64,000 nucleotides of DNA from Flavobacterium sp. DG2-3 (GCF_030730925.1 NZ_JAVAMB010000007.1:1-64000); one strand, 5' to 3'. Numbered from the stretch's first letter, positions 1 through 8,269 are shown. A program made the numbers and translations. The notes: a model not told the origin generated them from the sequence alone.

Positions 1-23
1 AATCTCTGCTATTATGTCTCATC

Positions 24-56
24 GTAACAAAATTTATTAAAGTTAAATTTTGTTAC
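24..56. terminator. Inverted repeat, probable terminator of a gene left of the window
   Basis: A perfect 13-bp inverted repeat (GTAACAAAATTTA at 24-36, its complement at 44-56) with a 7-base loop. It lies downstream of the last minus-strand gene and could end transcription of a gene entering from the left edge. No coding sequence is seen in 1-174. Confidence 0.4.
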
Positions 57-117
57 CGAATTATCTAACCTTTACAAGGATGACAAAAAGCGGGATATTA
101 CTGTGTTTAAAAAACAA

Positions 118-146
118 ACCCGACAGGTTTTAAAAATCCATCGGGT
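118..146 (-). terminator. Rho-independent terminator of the MoxR gene
   Basis: On the minus strand the arms ACCCGA and TCGGGT flank an A/T-rich loop and are followed by TTGTTTTTT. It sits 29 bases past the stop of the AAA+ ATPase gene, so it probably ends the VWA-MoxR transcript. Confidence 0.6.
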
Positions 147-174
147 CTAATACAATTTTTAAATCGTAAAAAGT

Positions 175-1725
175 TTAAAACTTACTAATATAACTTCCGT
201 AAATATCTCTAAACTGATTTCCTTTTGCAAAACGGTCTTTGCTCAATTTTTTATATTCGACCAATCCCCAAAGAATGAATTCCTTCATGAAATAGACATC
301 TTCTTTTGCTAATTGAGGCTGGTATTTTTTCAGTAATTCATCTAACGGACTCACTTCGTCTAAAATACTTTTGTATTCTGCATCTGAAGCGTCGTCTAAT
401 AATTCGAAACCGCTTTCTGCGAAAAACCATTCTACAACATCAGAATAAGGTGTTTTCTCATCTGGTTTTTCTAATTTTTCTATTTTCGGGAAATATTCTG
501 GGAATAAAGTTCGAATGGCAGAACCAATCAGACTTTCAGCCACGACATCGGCTCCCTCCTGCTCTCCTTCATAAACCAATTCTACTTTTCCTGTAATCGC
601 TGGAATGATTCCAACAAAATCAGACAAACGTAAAGTCGTTTTATCATCACCCGAAATCAAAGCGCGACGCTCTGCTGTACTAATTAAGTTTTCGAATGCT
701 GTAATGCTCATTCTCGCACTTACACCGCTTTTATTGTCGATATATTCGCTTTCGCGAGCTTCAAAACTTATCTGTTCTAAAATATCTCTCGCTAAACTTG
801 GAACATAAACAATATCGGTTTGGTTTTGATCCAGTTTCGATTCCTGTTCTGTAATAGTTCTGGCGATCTCAATACTTTCAGGATAATGCGTCAGAATCTG
901 CGAACCAATTCTATCTTTCAAAGGCGTTACAATACTTCCTCTATTGGTATAATCTTCTGGATTTGCGGTGAAAACAAACTGCATATCTAGAGGCATTCTC
1001 AATTTGAATCCACGAATTTGGATATCGCCTTCTTGCAAAATATTAAATAAAGCAACTTGAATTCTTGCCTGTAAATCAGGTAATTCATTAATAACAAAAA
1101 TACAGCGATTTGCTCTCGGAATCATTCCGAAGTGGATAACACGATCATCTGCATAAGACAACTTTAAATTTGCTGCTTTTATCGGGTCAACATCTCCAAT
1201 TAAATCGGCAACTGTAACGTCTGGTGTTGCTAATTTTTCGAAGAAACGATCGTTTCTGTGTAACCAAGCAATCGGAGTTTCATCGCCTTTCTCTGCGATT
1301 AAATCTCTTGCAAAACGAGAAATTGGATTTAACGGATCGTCATTAATTTCTGAGCCTTCCACAAACGGAATATATTCGTCTAATAATTCAACCATTTTAC
1401 GCGCCAAACGTGTTTTTGCTTGACCACGAAGTCCTAATAAATTGATATTGTGACGAGAAAGAATTGCACGCTCCAATTCTGGAATTACCGTATTTTCAAA
1501 TCCGTGAACGCCTTCAAAAACCGGCTTTCCAGATTTGATTTTTTCACGGAGATTTTCTCTCAATTCGTCTTTTATTGATTTGGTTTTATATCCTGAGGCT
1601 TTTAATTGGCCTAATGTTTTTACGTCTAGTATATTCATCGTATATTCAGATATCGGTTTGTATTTTTTTGAAATATTTAATTTTTCTCCCGCAGATTTAG
1701 GAGATTTTGCTGATTTATTTTGCAT
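175..1725 (-). CDS. MoxR-type AAA+ ATPase (magnesium chelatase subunit I-like)
   Basis: A 516-residue cytoplasmic AAA+ ATPase. A Walker A motif GLRGQAKT lies at about 98-105. The Walker B strand CIFVINELPDL at about 208-218 carries Asn-Glu instead of the usual Asp-Glu. A sensor-1 Asn in VFTANPED is near 255, and the arginine-finger region DRIGS follows. MoxR ATPases work as chaperone-like remodelling machines with VWA-domain partners, as ChlI does with ChlD. Here the VWA gene is just upstream on the same strand, 119 bases away, which fits a two-gene unit. The substrate is unknown. Starts at ATG 1725; the first 50 residues are lysine-rich and poorly conserved in character. Confidence 0.85.
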   Translation of the reverse strand: MQNKSAKSPKSAGEKLNISKKYKPISEYTMNILDVKTLGQLKASGYKTKSIKDELRENLREKIKSGKPVFEGVHGFENTVIPELERAILSRHNINLLGLRGQAKTRLARKMVELLDEYIPFVEGSEINDDPLNPISRFARDLIAEKGDETPIAWLHRNDRFFEKLATPDVTVADLIGDVDPIKAANLKLSYADDRVIHFGMIPRANRCIFVINELPDLQARIQVALFNILQEGDIQIRGFKLRMPLDMQFVFTANPEDYTNRGSIVTPLKDRIGSQILTHYPESIEIARTITEQESKLDQNQTDIVYVPSLARDILEQISFEARESEYIDNKSGVSARMSITAFENLISTAERRALISGDDKTTLRLSDFVGIIPAITGKVELVYEGEQEGADVVAESLIGSAIRTLFPEYFPKIEKLEKPDEKTPYSDVVEWFFAESGFELLDDASDAEYKSILDEVSPLDELLKKYQPQLAKEDVYFMKEFILWGLVEYKKLSKDRFAKGNQFRDIYGSYISKF

Positions 1726-1730
1726 GTGTT

Positions 1731-1750
1731 AGACGCACTGCAGTGCGTCT
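1731..1750. repeat. 20-bp perfect palindrome (REP-like) between the VWA and MoxR genes
   Basis: AGACGCACTG followed by its exact reverse complement, then CTACG. It lies directly upstream of the MoxR start codon. It resembles short interspersed palindromes that I recall from flavobacterial intergenic regions, but no genome count could be made. Confidence 0.6.
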
Positions 1751-1844
1751 CTACGATTAAGCGTGCGGAAAAACCTTTGCCTCTCTGCCTCTTTGTTACT
1801 CTGTCACTTTCCTTAGAAACTTAGAAGCTCAGAACCTTAGTAGC

Positions 1845-2963
1845 TTACTTCACCCTCTTCTTGCGATTTGCTTCATAATCCTCAAAAATCATTTCACCAA
1901 GACCTTTTAGTCCAGTGTAAAATGCTTTTCCTTGATTGGCTTCTGTAAACTGATTCACAAAACGCTGTAAATAAGGATCTCTCGCAATCATGAAAGTGGT
2001 AATTGGAATATGAAGTTTTCTAGCTTGTTGCGCTTGCGTGTAACATTTATCGACAATATACTCGTCGAGTCCATTGCTGTTCATATAATACGAACCGTCA
2101 CGCTCGCGAACACAACTTGGTTTCCCGTCCGTAATCATAAAGATCTGTTTGTTGGTATTTCGCTTTCTGCGAAGAATATCCATCGCCAATTGCAAACCAG
2201 CAACCGTATTGGTATGATAAGGACCAACTTGCAAATACGGCAGATCTTTGATCGGAATTGTCCAGGCATCATTTCCAAAAACTAAAATATCTAAAGTATC
2301 TTTTGGATATCTTGTTGTGATTAATTCTGCCAATGCCATTGCAACTTTTTTCGCAGGTGTAATTCGGTCTTCGCCGTATAAAATCATACTGTGACTTATG
2401 TCGATCATCAAAACCGTACTCATTTGTGCTTTGTACTGCGCTTCTTCGACAACCAAATCGTTTTCTGTCAATTTAAAAGCATCAACACCATTATTGATTT
2501 GTGCGTTTCGAAGACTTTCTGTTAGAGAAATTCTTTCTAAGCTATCACCAAAATTAAATTCTCGGAATTCTCCCGTATGTTCGTCACCGCTTCCAGCATA
2601 TTTTGTTTTATGATTTCCGCTTCCAGAACGTTTTAAATTTCCGAAAATCTGGTCTAAGGCTTGTTGCCTGATTGCTCTTTCGGTTTTTGCAGTGATGCCG
2701 AAACCAGAACTTCCATCGCCTTTCACTTCATCTCTGATGTACCCTTTTTTCTTCAGGTCTTCAATAAAATCGTCGATTGTATAATTTTCATCGGTAAGTT
2801 TATATTCGTTGTCCAGCTCCCGAAGCCAGTTGATTGCTTCATCAAAATCGCCCGAGGTATGGGTGATTAACTCTTTAAAAATTGTAAAAAGTTTGTCAAA
2901 CGGAGACTGAAAAGGAGCTTCGTAAGTCTTAAAATAAAAGCCTTTTTTAAATTCGTTTTTCAT
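1845..2963 (-). CDS. VWA-domain protein, partner of the MoxR ATPase
   Basis: A 372-residue protein without signal peptide or membrane segment. The C-terminal half is a von Willebrand factor A domain with a MIDAS metal-binding motif DISHS at 188-192 and a downstream MITDGKPS segment. The N-terminal half (about 1-150) is polar with a Gly/Ser-rich linker near 110-128. VWA proteins of this class act with MoxR AAA+ ATPases in assembly or activation of other complexes. It is the first gene of a two-gene minus-strand unit. It could alternatively be called a magnesium-chelatase ChlD-like subunit, but no chlorophyll or cobalamin genes are nearby. Confidence 0.8.
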   Translation of the reverse strand: MKNEFKKGFYFKTYEAPFQSPFDKLFTIFKELITHTSGDFDEAINWLRELDNEYKLTDENYTIDDFIEDLKKKGYIRDEVKGDGSSGFGITAKTERAIRQQALDQIFGNLKRSGSGNHKTKYAGSGDEHTGEFREFNFGDSLERISLTESLRNAQINNGVDAFKLTENDLVVEEAQYKAQMSTVLMIDISHSMILYGEDRITPAKKVAMALAELITTRYPKDTLDILVFGNDAWTIPIKDLPYLQVGPYHTNTVAGLQLAMDILRRKRNTNKQIFMITDGKPSCVRERDGSYYMNSNGLDEYIVDKCYTQAQQARKLHIPITTFMIARDPYLQRFVNQFTEANQGKAFYTGLKGLGEMIFEDYEANRKKRVK

Positions 2964-3069
2964 AAATCTAAAATTACATCTTTTTGGAATTATGAAAAAC
3001 GAATCGTTTATTAATTTTTAGTTAAAATATTTAAGCAAAATCTTGAACTAACAGTGTTAGATATAATAA

Positions 3070-3453
3070 TTATTCAAACTTTCCGTCAACATAATACCAA
3101 GCTCCATTTTCAAACTTAAAAGTAGAAAATTCGTAGTGAACTTGCGGCTTATTAGCTGAATCTAAAAAGTAAGCTTTGAATTCGACTGTGTTTTCAGTGA
3201 AACTCAAAATTTCTAATTGCTGCCATTTATTCGAAACTGCCCATTTTAAAATTTCAGGTTTCGAATAATATTTTCTTTCTGATATGTGAGTGGTCTCCAT
3301 CAGATAATCTGCGTTATGAGTTGCATACGCAGAATATCTGGATCGCATTAAACTTAATGCAGATGGCGCTTTTTGTTTTCCGCCTAAATATAAATTACAG
3401 CATTCATCAAAAGGCAAACCTGTATCACAGAAACATTTTTTATTCTCCATCAA
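3070..3453 (-). CDS. YchJ/UPF0225 family protein with SEC-C zinc motif
   Basis: A 127-residue protein. The N-terminus has a SEC-C type zinc-binding signature, CFCDTGLPFDECC at residues 7-19, followed by the YchJ core with LMRSRYSAYA and a WxxLEI/FxAYF pattern of an NTF2-like fold. YchJ proteins are widespread and their role is unsettled. Two possible adjacent ATG starts exist (3453 and 3450). The gene overlaps the preceding 77-residue gene by 14 bases, so the two are probably translated together. Confidence 0.8.
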   Translation of the reverse strand: MMENKKCFCDTGLPFDECCNLYLGGKQKAPSALSLMRSRYSAYATHNADYLMETTHISERKYYSKPEILKWAVSNKWQQLEILSFTENTVEFKAYFLDSANKPQVHYEFSTFKFENGAWYYVDGKFE

Positions 3454-3673
3454 CTGGTTCTTCTCCGTTAATTTTTACGTGAAGTTGATTTAATAACACT
3501 TGATAACGGGTAATTTCTCTCACTTCTTCGTCTTCTTCTGCGAAGTCAATCATTTCGTCCAGTTTTTCGCTTACTTCCAATAATTTATTGTTGGCTTCTC
3601 TATCGTTTTTTGCAGCAATTAAATCAATGATTTCCTGTACGTCTGCTTTTAAAGTTTCAAATTTTGCGTTCAT
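3440..3673 (-). CDS. Small acidic helical hypothetical protein
   Basis: A 77-residue, strongly helical, acidic protein (runs such as EEDEEVREI) with no signal peptide. It overlaps the start of the YchJ-like gene by 14 bases, so the pair is probably one transcript with coupled translation. I do not recognise the family and assign no function. Confidence 0.65.
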   Translation of the reverse strand: MNAKFETLKADVQEIIDLIAAKNDREANNKLLEVSEKLDEMIDFAEEDEEVREITRYQVLLNQLHVKINGEEPVDGE

Positions 3674-3760
3674 TGTGTTTTATTTTTTTGTTTGCCACGA
3701 ATTGCACTAATTTTCACTAATTTTTAATTTAGTATTTATAAAGAATTAATTCGTGTTTTT

Positions 3761-3826
3761 GCCACAGATTAAAAGGATTCAAAAGATTTTTTTTAATAAT
3801 CTGTGCTAATCTTTTTAATCTGTGGC
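3761..3826. repeat. Long A/T-rich hairpin repeat in intergenic space
   Basis: Arms of 19 bases, GCCACAGATTAAAAGGATT at 3761-3779 and a complementary copy at 3808-3826 with one G-T wobble. Another partial inverted pair (CACGAATT and AATTCGTG) lies just before it at about 3697-3755. It separates two minus-strand gene groups and may also act as terminator of the unit that ends at 3837. The look is of a dispersed flavobacterial intergenic repeat. Confidence 0.55.
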
Positions 3827-3836
3827 AAAATTATTT

Positions 3837-3986
3837 TTATTTCTCTTCTTCTTTACTTTCGTTGTATTTTTTTACTATTTCTTTGAGCTTTTCTTTTCTT
3901 GAAATTTCGGCTTGTTTGGCTTTTGCTTGAGCTTTGTGGAGCTTATCATTATGCTTTTTGATATTTTTTTCGTTATTTCTTCCCAT
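3837..3986 (-). CDS. Very small lysine-rich hypothetical protein (49 aa)
   Basis: A 49-residue reading frame from ATG 3986, starting MGRNNEKNIKKHND and ending KYNESKEEEK. It is highly charged with alternating Lys/Glu, likely a single long helix. Its start codon overlaps the stop codon of the upstream 182-residue gene (TAATG), a classic sign of translational coupling, which is the main support for it being a real gene. Function unknown; a nucleic-acid-binding role is only a guess from charge. Confidence 0.55.
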   Translation of the reverse strand: MGRNNEKNIKKHNDKLHKAQAKAKQAEISRKEKLKEIVKKYNESKEEEK

Positions 3987-4534
3987 TACACCTCTCTTTT
4001 AATTTGTTCTAACGTTTTTTCTGTAAAAATCAATTCGTTGATGATTTCTTTTCGAAGCTCATCAATATCATCATAATCAAAATGTTTTGCCCAATTGGTC
4101 AGTTGCTGTAGATTTCGAATTTGTTTTAATCTTTTAGCAGTTTCAAAACTTGTTCTTAAAATTGCTTTTTCGTCATATTCTGGATTATTCTTGTGCTCGT
4201 AATTGGCAAGATTATTTTCGAAATCAGCTTTTATATAGTATAATTTTTCTTCTGAATTATCGGGATAAAACTCTTCCCACTTTGCAAAACCTATTTTGGT
4301 TTTCGATTCAGTCTCGGGGTTACGGGCAATCAGACGCCATTTGCTGTTGGCCAATCGCCCCCAATGGTTCGAAACGCGATACATTCCTTCTTCAGTATAA
4401 TAATAGGTGCTTCCTGCTTTGCTTTCAAATTGTTTTTTCAATCCTTTAATCGAATCTGAAAGGACTTCATTAAAAGCACAAAACGTATTTTTAAAGGAAT
4501 TAGGATGTGGCTTAAAATTTTTCTGCATGTGCAA
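3986..4534 (-). CDS. Conserved-looking hypothetical protein (182 aa)
   Basis: A soluble 182-residue protein rich in aromatic residues (YYYTEEGMYRVSNHWGRLAN, KWEEFYP, LYYIKADF), without signal peptide or membrane segment. Two close starts exist, MHMQ at 4534 and MQ at 4528; the second may be used. Its stop overlaps the start of the 49-residue gene (TAATG), so they form an operon. It diverges from the plus-strand gene at 4614 with about 80 bases between, leaving room for two promoters. Family not recognised. Confidence 0.65.
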   Translation of the reverse strand: MHMQKNFKPHPNSFKNTFCAFNEVLSDSIKGLKKQFESKAGSTYYYTEEGMYRVSNHWGRLANSKWRLIARNPETESKTKIGFAKWEEFYPDNSEEKLYYIKADFENNLANYEHKNNPEYDEKAILRTSFETAKRLKQIRNLQQLTNWAKHFDYDDIDELRKEIINELIFTEKTLEQIKREV

Positions 4535-4580
4535 ATATACTCAGATTACAGCGAACTCCCTAAAACAAACATTAAATGCT

Positions 4581-4588
4581 TACCTTTG
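4581..4588 (+). promoter_or_regulatory. Bacteroidetes -7 box for the gene at 4614
   Basis: TACCTTTG matches the TAnnTTTG consensus of the Bacteroidetes primary sigma factor and ends 25 bases before ATG 4614. This supports the start at 4614 rather than an upstream in-frame one that would overlap the divergent gene. Confidence 0.6.
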
Positions 4589-4613
4589 CCTTTTAATTTT
4601 AAAACAAAAAATC

Positions 4614-4859
4614 ATGTCTAAAGATACAGAACAAAAAATGCCACAAAAAGGAGTTTTTACAGGCATTATAGAAAAAGATGAAAACAATAATTATTTCTGT
4701 GGAGAATATCTTTTAGACTATAAAATGGTTCAGGCTAAATTTAAAGAAGGCGATTGGATTACGATTAAGTCTGTTATCGAAAATCCAAGTGACATGAGCT
4801 ACAAGAAATATCCAAAGAAATCTAGAAACTTTGATAAAGCGAATCATAAACCGGAGTAA
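4614..4859 (+). CDS. Small hypothetical protein (81 aa), short OB-like domain
   Basis: 81 residues from ATG 4614. The middle (GVFTGIIEKDEN..CGEYLLDYKMVQAKFKEG) alternates hydrophobic and polar residues like a small beta-barrel, and the ends are charged and Lys-rich. The frame stays open upstream to 4407, but that part covers the divergent gene and lies before the promoter, so I reject it. No paralogue or partner in the window; function unknown. Confidence 0.6.
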   Translation: MSKDTEQKMPQKGVFTGIIEKDENNNYFCGEYLLDYKMVQAKFKEGDWITIKSVIENPSDMSYKKYPKKSRNFDKANHKPE

Positions 4860-4920
4860 ATTATTTGTTTCAGGTTTCATGTTTTTTTAGTTTCAAGTTG
4901 CTTGTTGGGGGTGTTTTTTT

Positions 4921-5490
4921 TTACCGCAAAGGTCGCTAAGATATTTTATTAAGAACCTAAGCAAAATCTAAATATTAAGTTCGCAAAGCTTTGTGTTGAT
5001 AAAGCTTTGCGAACTTTTCATTTTTAAATGATTCTCAGAAAAACTTTGCGCATTGTGTGTAAAATCTTTGCGTGTTTTCCGGTAAAATTACTAGACATAT
5101 TTAGATTTGGAGCTTTTTTTAACGCAAAGTTCGCTAAGATACTTTATTAACAGCTTAAACGAGGTCTAATATTAAGTTCGCAAAGCTTTGTGTTGATAAA
5201 GCTTTGCGAACTTTCATTTTTAAATGATACTCAAAAAAACTTTGCGCATTCTGTGTAAAATCTTTGCGTGTTTTCCGGTAAAATTACTAGACATAAAATT
5301 TAGATTTGGAGCTTTTTTTAACGCAAAGTTCGCTAAGATACTTTATTAACAGCTGAAACGAGGTCTAATATTAAGTTCGCAAAGCTTTGTGTTGACATAG
5401 CTTTGCGAACTTTCATTTTTAAATGATTCTCAAAAAAAACTTTGCGAACTCTGCGTAAAAAACTTTGCGACCTTTGCGGTTAAAAAAAAC
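4921..5490. repeat. Tandem array of three about 198-bp hairpin-bearing repeats
   Basis: Three near-identical units start at about 4923, 5121 and 5320. Each begins (A)CGCAAAG..CGCTAAGATA, contains a perfect 15-bp hairpin (AGTTCGCAAAGCTTT, loop, complement; 4978-5015 in unit 1) and ends CTTTGCG..TTTTCCGGTAAA. The outermost ends, TTACCGCAAAGGTCG at 4921 and GACCTTTGCGGTTAA near 5468, are inverted copies of each other, as in a non-autonomous palindromic element. No reading frame of note lies inside. The array fills most of the 790-base gap between the genes at 4859 and 5651. Confidence 0.85.
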
Positions 5491-5572
5491 ATACTAATAC
5501 TCAGTTAACGTTTTAATAAACCAACTTTCCTGAATATTTTTTGCATCAAAACTAAAAAGTTAAAAAAAAGTG

Positions 5573-5580
5573 TACCTTTG
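5573..5580 (+). promoter_or_regulatory. Bacteroidetes -7 box upstream of the J-domain gene
   Basis: TACCTTTG, an exact TAnnTTTG match, 70 bases before ATG 5651. This leaves a leader of about 60 bases. Confidence 0.55.
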
Positions 5581-5650
5581 CAAAAAATTTGTCGATTTGA
5601 ACTAAAACAAAACGATTTCAAACTAATAGACAAGTAGTTACCTTTTATTT

Positions 5651-6091
5651 ATGAAAAAAATAGTTGAATACCGCAAGTTACTAAACGTAGAAAAGACTGC
5701 AGAGTTAAAAGATTTAAAGACAATTTATCGTAATGCGATGAAAGAATCTCATCCTGATAAATTTGTGGGAAATGAAGCTGGTTTAAAAGAAGCAGAAGAA
5801 AAAAGCAAAACGATTATCGAAGCTTACCACTTTTTAGTAAGTATTCACCCTGATACTATCAAACTTAATTTACCTGAGTATACAGAAACAATTTCAACTT
5901 GTTCTATCACAGATTACAAATTTGTTGAAGGTCGTTTAATTATTGATTTTTCTAACGGAAGTGTTTACGAATACATCAGTGTTCCTAAAGCAACTTACGT
6001 GAAAATGGTAAATGCAGATTCTCCAGCTAGATTCGCAAAAAGACATATCTTAAACTCTTTTACTTGGAGAAAGAAAACAAACCAAGAATAG
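5651..6091 (+). CDS. J-domain protein fused to a KTSC domain
   Basis: A 146-residue cytoplasmic protein. Residues 1-65 form a DnaJ-like J domain with the HPD triad at about 35-37 (ESHPDKF), which in this family stimulates the ATPase of a DnaK-type chaperone. Residues about 85-142 match the KTSC domain pattern (DFSNGSVYEYISVPKATY...SPARFAKRHILNSFTW), a small domain often linked with RNA or nucleic-acid processing proteins. The combination is compact with almost no linker. A strong terminator follows at 6114. The gene stands alone with its own promoter. Confidence 0.85.
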   Translation: MKKIVEYRKLLNVEKTAELKDLKTIYRNAMKESHPDKFVGNEAGLKEAEEKSKTIIEAYHFLVSIHPDTIKLNLPEYTETISTCSITDYKFVEGRLIIDFSNGSVYEYISVPKATYVKMVNADSPARFAKRHILNSFTWRKKTNQE

Positions 6092-6113
6092 TTTTAGACT
6101 ACTATAATTTACA

Positions 6114-6146
6114 AAAAAGCACTCCGTTAAACGAGTGCTTTTTTTA
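6114..6146 (+). terminator. Rho-independent terminator of the J-domain gene
   Basis: Arms AAAAGCACTC and GAGTGCTTTT around an 8-base loop, followed by a T run. Confidence 0.85.
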
Positions 6147-6353
6147 TGCTTAAAATTCAAATATTTGAACACAGATCGCTCAAATAAGTTTCTTATTAAG
6201 AGTTTTTGATCAAATCAAGTCAACAAACACGCTGATTTTAGGCATTTTAAAGCAAAAAAAACTATAACAAAATTTTAGGTAGCAAAATTCTGTATGTTTT
6301 ATATTTTTAGATACTTTTGTTGCACAAATCAATTAACTAATTAATTTTTTATA

Positions 6354-7520
6354 ATGAAAAAAATACTTTTTGTACTTACAGCTTCTGCAGCTATCATTTC
6401 TTGCAGTAAAGTTAAAGATGGAGAATACCTTATTACTGGTACTGCTACAGGAATTGAAAATGGAAAAACTATTATCTTACAAGGTCAAGATCCTGCTACA
6501 AGAATGCCAGTTTCTCTTGATACAGTAAAAGTTGAAAACGGAAAATTTGAAATAAAAGGAAAAGTTACTGAACCAGCTTTCCATACATTAATATTACAAG
6601 GTGCAAACGGTCCTATCCCGTTCATTTTAGAAACTGGAGAAATTAAAGTTGCTATTGATAAAGATAGTATCCACAAATCTAAAATCTCTGGAACTTACAA
6701 CAATGATGAGTATGTAACTTTCATGGAAGATATGAATAAAACTCAAAAAAGTTTAATTGATTTCCAGAAAAAGAACAACGATAAAATGAAACAAGCTCAA
6801 CAAGCACAAGATACAGCAACTATCAATGGCTTGATGAAACAATACATGGAAATTCAGAAAGAAGTACAAGAAGGAAGCAAAAAGAAATATTTAGCTTATG
6901 CTGAAAACCATCCAAAATCTTTCATTACTGCTTTAATTATTCAAAGTTTATTGAATGATCCAACTGCTGACATGAAAAAATTAGAAAGCCTTTACAACAC
7001 TTTGGATGAGTCTTTAAAAAATACTGCTCCTGGAAAAGAAATCAAAACTAGATTTGGTCAAGCAAAAATGCCATCAGTTGGTGCTACAGCTCCAGCAGTA
7101 GGCAGCGCTAAATGAAGAGCAGATTTTTCGGCTCCAAATCCAGAAGGAAAAGTAGTATCCCTTAAAGAAAGCTTAGGTAAAGTAACGATTGTAGATTTCT
7201 GGGCTTCATGGTGTGGACCATGCAGACAGGAAAATCCGCATGTTGTGGCTTTATACAAAGAGTTTCATTCTAAAGGATTAAATATTGTTGGAGTATCTTT
7301 AGATAAAGATGCAGCAAAATGGAAAGAAGCCATCGCAAAAGACGGTTTAACTTGGACTCAGGTTTCGAATCTGAAATTTTGGGAAGAGCCCATTGCAAAA
7401 CAATATAATGTTGAATCTATTCCAGCTACTTTTATTCTTGATGCATCAGGAAAAGTGGTAGCACAGGATTTAAGAGGCGACGAATTGAAAGCAAAAATCA
7501 AAGAATTGCTAGCAAAGTAA
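6354..7520 (+). pseudogene. TlpA-like thioredoxin-fold lipoprotein (DUF4369-type N-domain) interrupted by an in-frame TGA
   Basis: One continuous frame from ATG 6354 to TAA 7520 with a single internal TGA at 7113-7115 (codon 254 of 389). The N-terminal part has a lipoprotein signal (AAIISC) and a beta-rich DUF4369-type domain. The part after the TGA is an intact thioredoxin domain with the CxxC active site WASWCGPCR and the cis-Pro segment SIPATFILD. In Bacteroidetes this architecture is a periplasmic disulfide reductase. The TGA sits at the linker before ADFSAPNPEGK, where homologues continue without a break. It could be a recent nonsense mutation or a sequencing error. If real, translation would stop after a 253-residue fragment lacking the active site. 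Confidence 0.85.
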
Positions 7521-7537
7521 TCCGCTTTAAAATAATC

Positions 7538-7566
7538 AAAAAATCTCCCTTGTGGAGATTTTTTTG
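7538..7566 (+). terminator. Rho-independent terminator of the thioredoxin-fold gene
   Basis: AAATCTCC and GGAGATTT arms around a 5-base loop, followed by TTTTGTTTTT. The remaining bases to about 7920 are A/T-rich with no open frame or repeat that I can support. Confidence 0.8.
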
Positions 7567-7925
7567 TTTTTATACCTTTCTAAACTTAAAAATCAATTTT
7601 CACTAATATAAAATTGCAAGAAGGTTCGAATGATTATTATAAAGATAGCTTAAACTTGTTGCTGCTAAAAAATGGAAAAACATAATTCTTGAAAAAAGTA
7701 AATAGATTTTTTTCATCGTTATTTATTTAAATACGTCAATAAATGCAACACTTGACAACTTATTTAGCGCTAAACTTAAAACAAAATTGGTAAAATCACC
7801 ATAAATATATTCTTACTTTTTATGGCAAATTAAAAAAAACTTCAATTTAACAGATTTTTATTTTATTCAATTCCAGCGGATTAAAAAATAACTTTAAAAT
7901 AACTTAAAATTAAGTCATTTTTTTG

Positions 7926-7956
7926 TTTGGAAATGTAGAAAGAGTTCCTATCTTTG
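7926..7956 (+). promoter_or_regulatory. Promoter of tRNA-Tyr
   Basis: TTTG at 7926-7929 and TATCTTTG at 7949-7956, separated by 19 bases, match the Bacteroidetes -33/-7 pattern. The expected start site is about 7963, some 30 bases before the tRNA. Confidence 0.65.
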
Positions 7957-7994
7957 CCACCGCTAAGAACAACTAAGCACAACGCTAGAGATTC

Positions 7995-8078
7995 GGGGAG
8001 ATACTCAAGCGGCCAACGAGGGCAGACTGTAAATCTGCTGTGAAAACTTCGCAGGTTCGAATCCTGCTCTCCCCACCA
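7995..8078 (+). tRNA. tRNA-Tyr (anticodon GTA), with encoded CCA
   Basis: The acceptor arms GGGGAGA (7995-8001) and TCTCCCC (8068-8074) pair perfectly. The anticodon stem GCAGA/TCTGC encloses the loop CTGTAAA with anticodon GTA at 8029-8031. A long variable arm (class II) and the T-arm GCAGG-TTCGAAT-CCTGC follow, and CCA is encoded at 8076-8078. The adjacent integrase and conjugation genes make this tRNA gene the probable integration site of the mobile element. Confidence 0.95.
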
Positions 8079-8145
8079 AAAGGGTAAAAGAAGCGAAAAC
8101 GAAAGTTTTTCAATCTTTTCAAAAGCCCGAAAAAAACGTGGTAAG

Positions 8146-8177
8146 ACCTGCAAATCCAATGGATTCGCAGGTTTTTT
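8146..8177 (+). terminator. Terminator after tRNA-Tyr
   Basis: ACCTGCAAATCC and GGATTCGCAGGT form a 12-bp stem with one mismatch and a 3-base loop, followed by a T run. Confidence 0.8.
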
Positions 8178-8222
8178 GCTTTTAAGGCATTTTTCAAATT
8201 TTTTAAAAGCGCCCAAAACTTC

Positions 8223-8269
8223 TGTGGCAAAATCGTGGCACATTCAGGTGTCGGGCAAATGTGCCACAG
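8223..8269. promoter_or_regulatory. Probable integrase arm-type sites at the left end of the element
   Basis: Two direct GTGGCA boxes 10 bases apart (8225-8230 and 8235-8240) are followed by an inverted copy, TGTGCCACAG, at 8260-8269. The 21 bases 8223-8243 recur exactly at 50444-50464 and 52633-52653. A direct repeat present at both ends of a tyrosine-integrase element and about 130 bases before the integrase gene fits arm-type binding sites. Confidence 0.6.

Noticed and set aside
4407-4613. Longer N-terminus of the 81-aa protein from 4407
   Set aside because: It would overlap the divergent 182-aa gene, and the promoter box lies at 4581-4588 inside it.
4921-5490. CRISPR array
   Set aside because: The units are about 198 bp and identical throughout, with no unique spacers and no cas genes nearby.
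7113-7115. TGA as selenocysteine codon
   Set aside because: The TGA lies in a linker, not at a redox site, the catalytic CGPC is intact, I see no obvious SECIS-like hairpin after it, and selenoprotein synthesis is not expected in this group.
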